DNA of 64,000 nt from Strongyloides papillosus. Its lineage: Eukaryota; Nematoda; Chromadorea; Rhabditida; Strongyloididae. The DNA is taken from contig SRSI01000044.1 in NCBI GenBank assembly GCA_005656395.1, positions 1 through 64,000 of the forward strand. The letters are read 5' to 3'. Below, one piece after another: positions 60,143 to 64,000 of the stretch. Position 1 is the stretch's first letter. Each line of letters begins with the position of its first letter. A program made the position numbers and the translations under genes. Under the pieces are notes generated by a model that was not told the origin of the DNA, searched no databases, and was given only the letters and a program-made list of their open reading frames with translations.

Positions 60143-61776
60143 ATGGCTAATTTATTTTCCGGGTTAGCTAGCATCACAAAAACGGTATCCGATGCACTTA
60201 ACAATCCAGAGGTTAAAAAGTTTCAAGATCAAGTGTATGTAAACAAATATAGACTTTTTCAATTAATTATTTTTTATCTATTTACAGTACTGGTTATGTA
60301 ATGAACTTCAGTGATGCTGAGATAAAGGTACGTAATGCAACAAACGATGAAGGATGGGGTCCTACAAATCAGCAATGTGATGAAATCGCAAGTATGACCT
60401 TTCAATATGATCTTTGTACAGAGGCATCCGAAATGTTATTTAAACGTATGATGGAAAATAGTAAAGGTACATGGAGAAGAACATATAAAAGTTTACGGCT
60501 AGTTGATCATTTGTTAAAACACGGAAGTGATAGATTTATAAGATATACAAGAGAACATTCAACTCAAATTAGAGGTTTACAAAATTTCCATTATATTGAT
60601 GAGAAAGGAAAAGATCAAGGAATTAATATTCGTGTTAAAGCTAAAGCCATTATTCAACTTTTACAAGATGAAGATTTACTTATGGATGAAAGAAAAAAAG
60701 CTAAGACAATGAATAGAGATAAATATGTTGGGTATTCAAAAGAAGATATGATTCATATGTCAGGAAGTTCTTCAATGTCAGGATTTGGTAGTGACAATTA
60801 TAACAAGTATTCTGATTCTTTCTCAAATGTCACTAAATCACAATCAATGAACGATGGAGTGAAGACAGAAGCGAATTTATTTAATTTTCCTGATGATAAA
60901 GACATTGATCATACAGAACTTGGTATTCCAGATACACCAACTAATGATGATGATTTTGGTGATTTTGAGTCACCAGCAAAAATACCAGATGTCCCTAAAA
61001 AAAATGAAATCGATTTATTTGGTGATATAGTACCAATTGCTCCACCCCCAAGTGGTATCACATCACCAGCATTTTCACCAAAAACGAAAGTAATTTTTGA
61101 GTCAGTTAAACAACCAGATGTTACTAATGATTTAATCAGTCTTATGGACGATTTAAATGTTACAAATCCACCACCATCACCCAAAACGTCTATTAATGTA
61201 TTTTCTGCAACTAGAATGGATGGTGATACCTTATCATTACCTCAAAAAAATGAACCCCCAAAGGAATATGTTAACAATTTGTTAGACTTTGACTTTAATA
61301 AACCTAATCAAACTACAACTACTGATATTAAGGATGATTTTGCTGATTTTGTGGCTTTTAATGGTATCAAAACAAAAACAAACGGTAAATTTTTTAACAA
61401 TAATAAAATATGATTTTTTTTAGATAAACAAGAACTAGATTTTTTCACTTCAAAACCTACTGTTTCAATAAGAGGAGAGAATGAAACAAAGTCATCAACA
61501 ACATCTCAAAGTAATGATGAAGACTTTGGTGACTTCTTTACAAACACAACGTCCCCTGTTAAGGAGAGTAAAAAAGTAGGAAGTACATGGAATGGCCTGG
61601 AAGATAAGTAAGTTTATTTTTTACTATTCTTCATAAATTAAATAAATTCTCTTTTTTTTTCTAGATTTGGATTAGATTTTGCAAATTTTAACCTTAAAAA
61701 AGGAGATTCGGAAAAGAAAAAAGTGTCAATGAATGAGATGAAAAGTAAAGCAAATATAACATCAAATTTATTTTAA
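60143..61776 (+). CDS. ENTH-domain clathrin adaptor (epsinR/CLINT1-like)
   Basis: Four exons, 60143-60234, 60288-61384, 61424-61607 and 61665-61776, encode 494 aa. The ENTH domain spans about residues 15-160, with AEIKVRNATNDEGWGPT, WRRTYKSLRLVDHLLKHG and YIDEKGKDQGINIRVK all typical; KYVGYS closes it. The disordered tail carries acidic DFxDF motifs (DDDFGDFES, NDEDFGDFF, DDFADFVAF), which bind the ear domains of AP-1 and GGA adaptors. It also has clathrin-box-like LISLMDD and NLLDFDF. I see no ubiquitin-interacting motifs or NPF repeats, which separates it from plasma-membrane epsin and favours epsinR, acting in traffic between trans-Golgi and endosomes through phosphoinositide binding. ATG lies two bases after a CCACAG acceptor, a likely trans-splice site. 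Confidence 0.94.
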
Positions 61777-62534
61777 CACTTTCAACGTGAAGGAAATTTT
61801 CATATTAATTGTTGCCTTACTGTAATAATACATTAACATATGCCCTTAACTTTTCCTTTTTTTCCCATAATTTAAGAAAAAAAACACATATCCCTTATTA
61901 TATAAAACACATATTTTATGAAGCCTGCATTTATGATATATAAAATTGTCAAAACAAAAAAATTTGTACAATTTTAATGGTGTGACAAGTAATTTTAAAA
62001 AAAAAAAGTATATATATTTGGCAGGATAAATTATTATGTTAAAAATTTATATTCTTTTCTTTATTTTTTAATTAAATTGATATGAATATTAAACGATATT
62101 TGATGAATAAATTATTGTCATAATAAGTGTTTTATGTTTAAATTTTTTAAACTTTTCAATTCATTTTTTTCTATTTAATTAGCATTTATATAACTTTTAG
62201 CTTTTCTGTTTTCCTTTTTTTATCAAAATATTGGTTTATTAAAGATAGAAAAAAATATAAGTTTCCATTTGTTAATTAAATGTTAGGAAGCCTCCTGAAA
62301 AGACTTTAAAGAATTAATCAAATACAATTATTGCTAATTCTTATTTACTTAGAAAGAATTAATTATAACTACAAATATAAAGGGATAGTAATAAAATAGA
62401 CTTAAAAAGGAACATTTGGATAAAGCTTTAACAGTTATAGGCGTTGTTAAACTGCTTTTCCATGTAGATATAAATAAGGTCACTTTACAATCTTGCTCTT
62501 ATTTTATTTTTCCAAAACAGCGGTAGTTTGAAGG
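61777..62534. other. Intergenic, no gene seen
   Basis: About 0.76 kb between the ENTH gene and the next plus-strand gene, too long for a typical nematode operon spacer. It ends in CAAAACAG at about 62513-62520, a plausible trans-splice acceptor for the next gene. Confidence 0.6.
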
Positions 62535-64000
62535 ATGTCTTTGACGACGGAAGTTATTGAAAAAATGAAATGTATGTTAAAGAAAAATTTTTTTATTAAA
62601 AGCATTTTAATATAAAATTTTATTTACCTTTATTTTTTAGATATTGATGAAGATCCATATGATGGGAAAGTTAATAAAGCTGTCATGAAAGAAAAAGTTA
62701 ATTTCCGGAAGATGTATACACACAAAAAATAAAAAGGACACAGGTTTGCATAAAATGTAACAAACTTGTCCCACTTATAAAAATTTGAATTTTCTTGATT
62801 TGCGACTAATTTTATCGCAATTATTTCGTAAATAAAAATTAAAACAATATCTAGAGGATTATTAAAATATGTTTCTACTTTTTAGTAGATTTTTTCTATT
62901 TTAAAACTTAAGTTGCTTTCTACAATACATTTTAAAATACAAGGTTAGAATTTAATTTTTAAGTAAAATTACAAACACTTTCATAAAAAACATTTCTAAC
63001 ATATTACAGTATATTTTTTTATGTTTCAATAGTTCGAGTTATCATTAAATTATATGTTATATGAAATTTTCATATTTGATAGTCTAAATTTTTTTATAAT
63101 GTCTTTAAAGATCATCTTTAAAAATTAAACTTATTAAAAGCTATAAATAATATGGATTTTTATTTATAGTAAAAATAATAACTTTTACATATTTTAATTT
63201 AAAATAAGAACGAAAACTAAAATAAAATTTCTAATTAATTACTTTTTATATGAGTAAAAAATTATTACTTTTGACATTATTATTGTTAGAAAATTTTTAA
63301 ATTTCTAAACTTATTGTTGTTAGTAAATTGTTTAAATTGGTGATTTTTATTTAAACATTTATAACTTCAAACAAAATTAACTTTAATAACGTATTTTATA
63401 AAATAAAAATAAAAAACAAGTTGGGATCTAAAATAAGCATAATGTTATAAAAAATATCAAAATTAAAAAAAGCCACATTAATTTAAAAAGTCAAACATAT
63501 ATATTTTTGTAAAAAAACGGAAAAATGTATACGACAACTTAATATTTTGCGTCGTTTTAAAATTTTTACTATCGCTTGATATTTTTAAAATTTGAATAAT
63601 ATTCTATTTTTTAAAATGGTGGGACATTTTTTTGCATTATAGATAGAATTGTCAAAATTTGTCCTTTTTATTTTTTGTGTGTAGTGATAAATTAAAGGTT
63701 AAAAATAAATATAATTTTGTTAACTCTAACAAGTATTTTTTTACCATTTTCAGAAGTTATACGTCATTTTTAAAGAATACGAAAAAACTGGATTTGACGA
63801 GATTGATGTTGATGATGTTAAAGAAGCGTTAGTTGATCCAAATTTTGTAAATATTCTTACAAATGGTTTTAGCCCAACAGCACCAAGTATGCTTATGGAA
63901 AGAATATTAAAAAATGATAAACCTCTAACATTTGAAGAATTTTCAGAGATCGTCTTAGAGTCAAGAAGAATTAGCTATGATATTGCACAACAAAAGCACA
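62535..64000 (+). CDS. EF-hand-like protein, 5' part only, intron carries a MITE
   Basis: Exon 1 is 62535-62571 (MSLTTEVIEKMK). Exon 2 is 62641 to about 62713 (YIDEDPYDGKVNKAVMKEKV then NFRK), and exon 3 runs from 63753 to the window edge (KLYVIFKEYEKTGFDEIDVD ... PLTFEEFSEIVLESRR). Exon 3 looks like one or two degenerate EF-hands (helix, acidic loop, helix ending TFEEFSEIV), but the Ca2+-loop ligands are incomplete. The obvious donor GTATAC at 62714 leaves phase 2, while exon 3 is open only in phase 0. A weak phase-0 donor (AAA|GTTAAT, about 62696) or an extra exon is needed. Intron 2 contains the element at 62719-63681, whose left end begins five bases inside that intron. The gene continues beyond the window. 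Confidence 0.6.
62719..63681. mobile_element. MITE with TA duplication (Tc1/mariner-type), inside an intron
   Basis: A 963-bp non-coding element between TA dinucleotides (62717-62718 and 63682-63683). Its terminal inverted repeat, CACACAAAAAATAAAAAGGA followed by CA, is perfect for 22 bp; weaker pairing continues inward (TTGTCCCACTT against ATGTCCCACCATT). There is no transposase frame. The TA duplication points to the Tc1/mariner superfamily. Confidence 0.8.

Noticed and set aside
60909..61184. 91-codon minus-strand frame in the ENTH gene
   Set aside because: Antisense shadow of the disordered tail-encoding exon.
1..64000. tRNA, rRNA, SL RNA genes and CRISPR arrays
   Set aside because: I looked for T-loop GGTTCGA-type boxes, SL1 leader-like sequence and regularly spaced direct repeats and found none; a covariance-model scan would be more sensitive.

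Overview
The window is nuclear DNA of a nematode. It is extremely AT-rich, its protein-coding genes carry very short introns (most 41-60 bp, ending in TAG), and the gene families are animal ones with nematode flavour: a TWK potassium channel, bestrophin, astacin with ShKT domains, DEG/ENaC, an insulin-like peptide and a GW-rich AIN-like protein. The base composition and compact introns fit the Strongyloides/Parastrongyloides group (clade IV), but the species cannot be named from this sequence. All multi-exon models below were built by hand; unless stated otherwise, exon phases close without a stop.

Layout. 0.3-8.1 kb: three minus-strand membrane-protein genes (two-pore K+ channel, bestrophin Cl- channel, class A GPCR with a degenerate DRY box). 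8.8-15 kb: a gene-free transposon graveyard. It holds a TTAA-flanked piggyBac-like MITE, a decayed piggyBac-like transposase C-terminus, a nearly full-length mariner element with a broken transposase, two families of diverged tandem repeat, and a long palindromic TTAA element with a poly-C run. 15.8-18 kb: small decayed or uncertain ORFs, including a possible 49-aa secreted basic peptide. 18.5-20.1 kb: a five-exon alpha-arrestin. 20.8-21.7 kb: an unrecognised protein with a C-terminal membrane segment.

25.5-27.1 kb: an SLC7-type amino acid transporter. 30.0-30.6 kb: a small Cys-rich single-pass protein of WBP1/VOPP1/Shisa type. 31.5-32.3 kb: a RIIa-domain plus three-IQ protein (SPA17-like). 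35.0-36.8 kb: a secreted astacin with two ShKT domains, convergent with an unorthodox aquaporin (36.9-38.5 kb). 41.6-42.6 kb: a tetraspanin, convergent with a DEG/ENaC channel (42.7-44.7 kb). 46.0-46.5 kb: an insulin-like peptide precursor. 49.3-52.1 kb: an 861-aa GW-repeat protein, probably a GW182/AIN-like miRISC scaffold. 52.1-60.1 kb: 8 kb without a recognisable gene except a U6-snRNA-like relic. 60.1-61.8 kb: an epsinR/CLINT1-type ENTH clathrin adaptor. 62.5 kb to the end: the 5' part of an EF-hand-like gene whose second intron carries a TA-flanked MITE.

There is no operon-like functional cluster. Genes are scattered singly, and the excitable-membrane, secretory and trafficking functions are unrelated neighbours. 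I found no CRISPR, rRNA or tRNA. I did not find a convincing new biological system. The most unusual items are the transposon cluster, the residue changes in the bestrophin, GPCR and aquaporin, the U6-like relic, the MITE-bearing EF-hand-like gene and the short secreted peptide.
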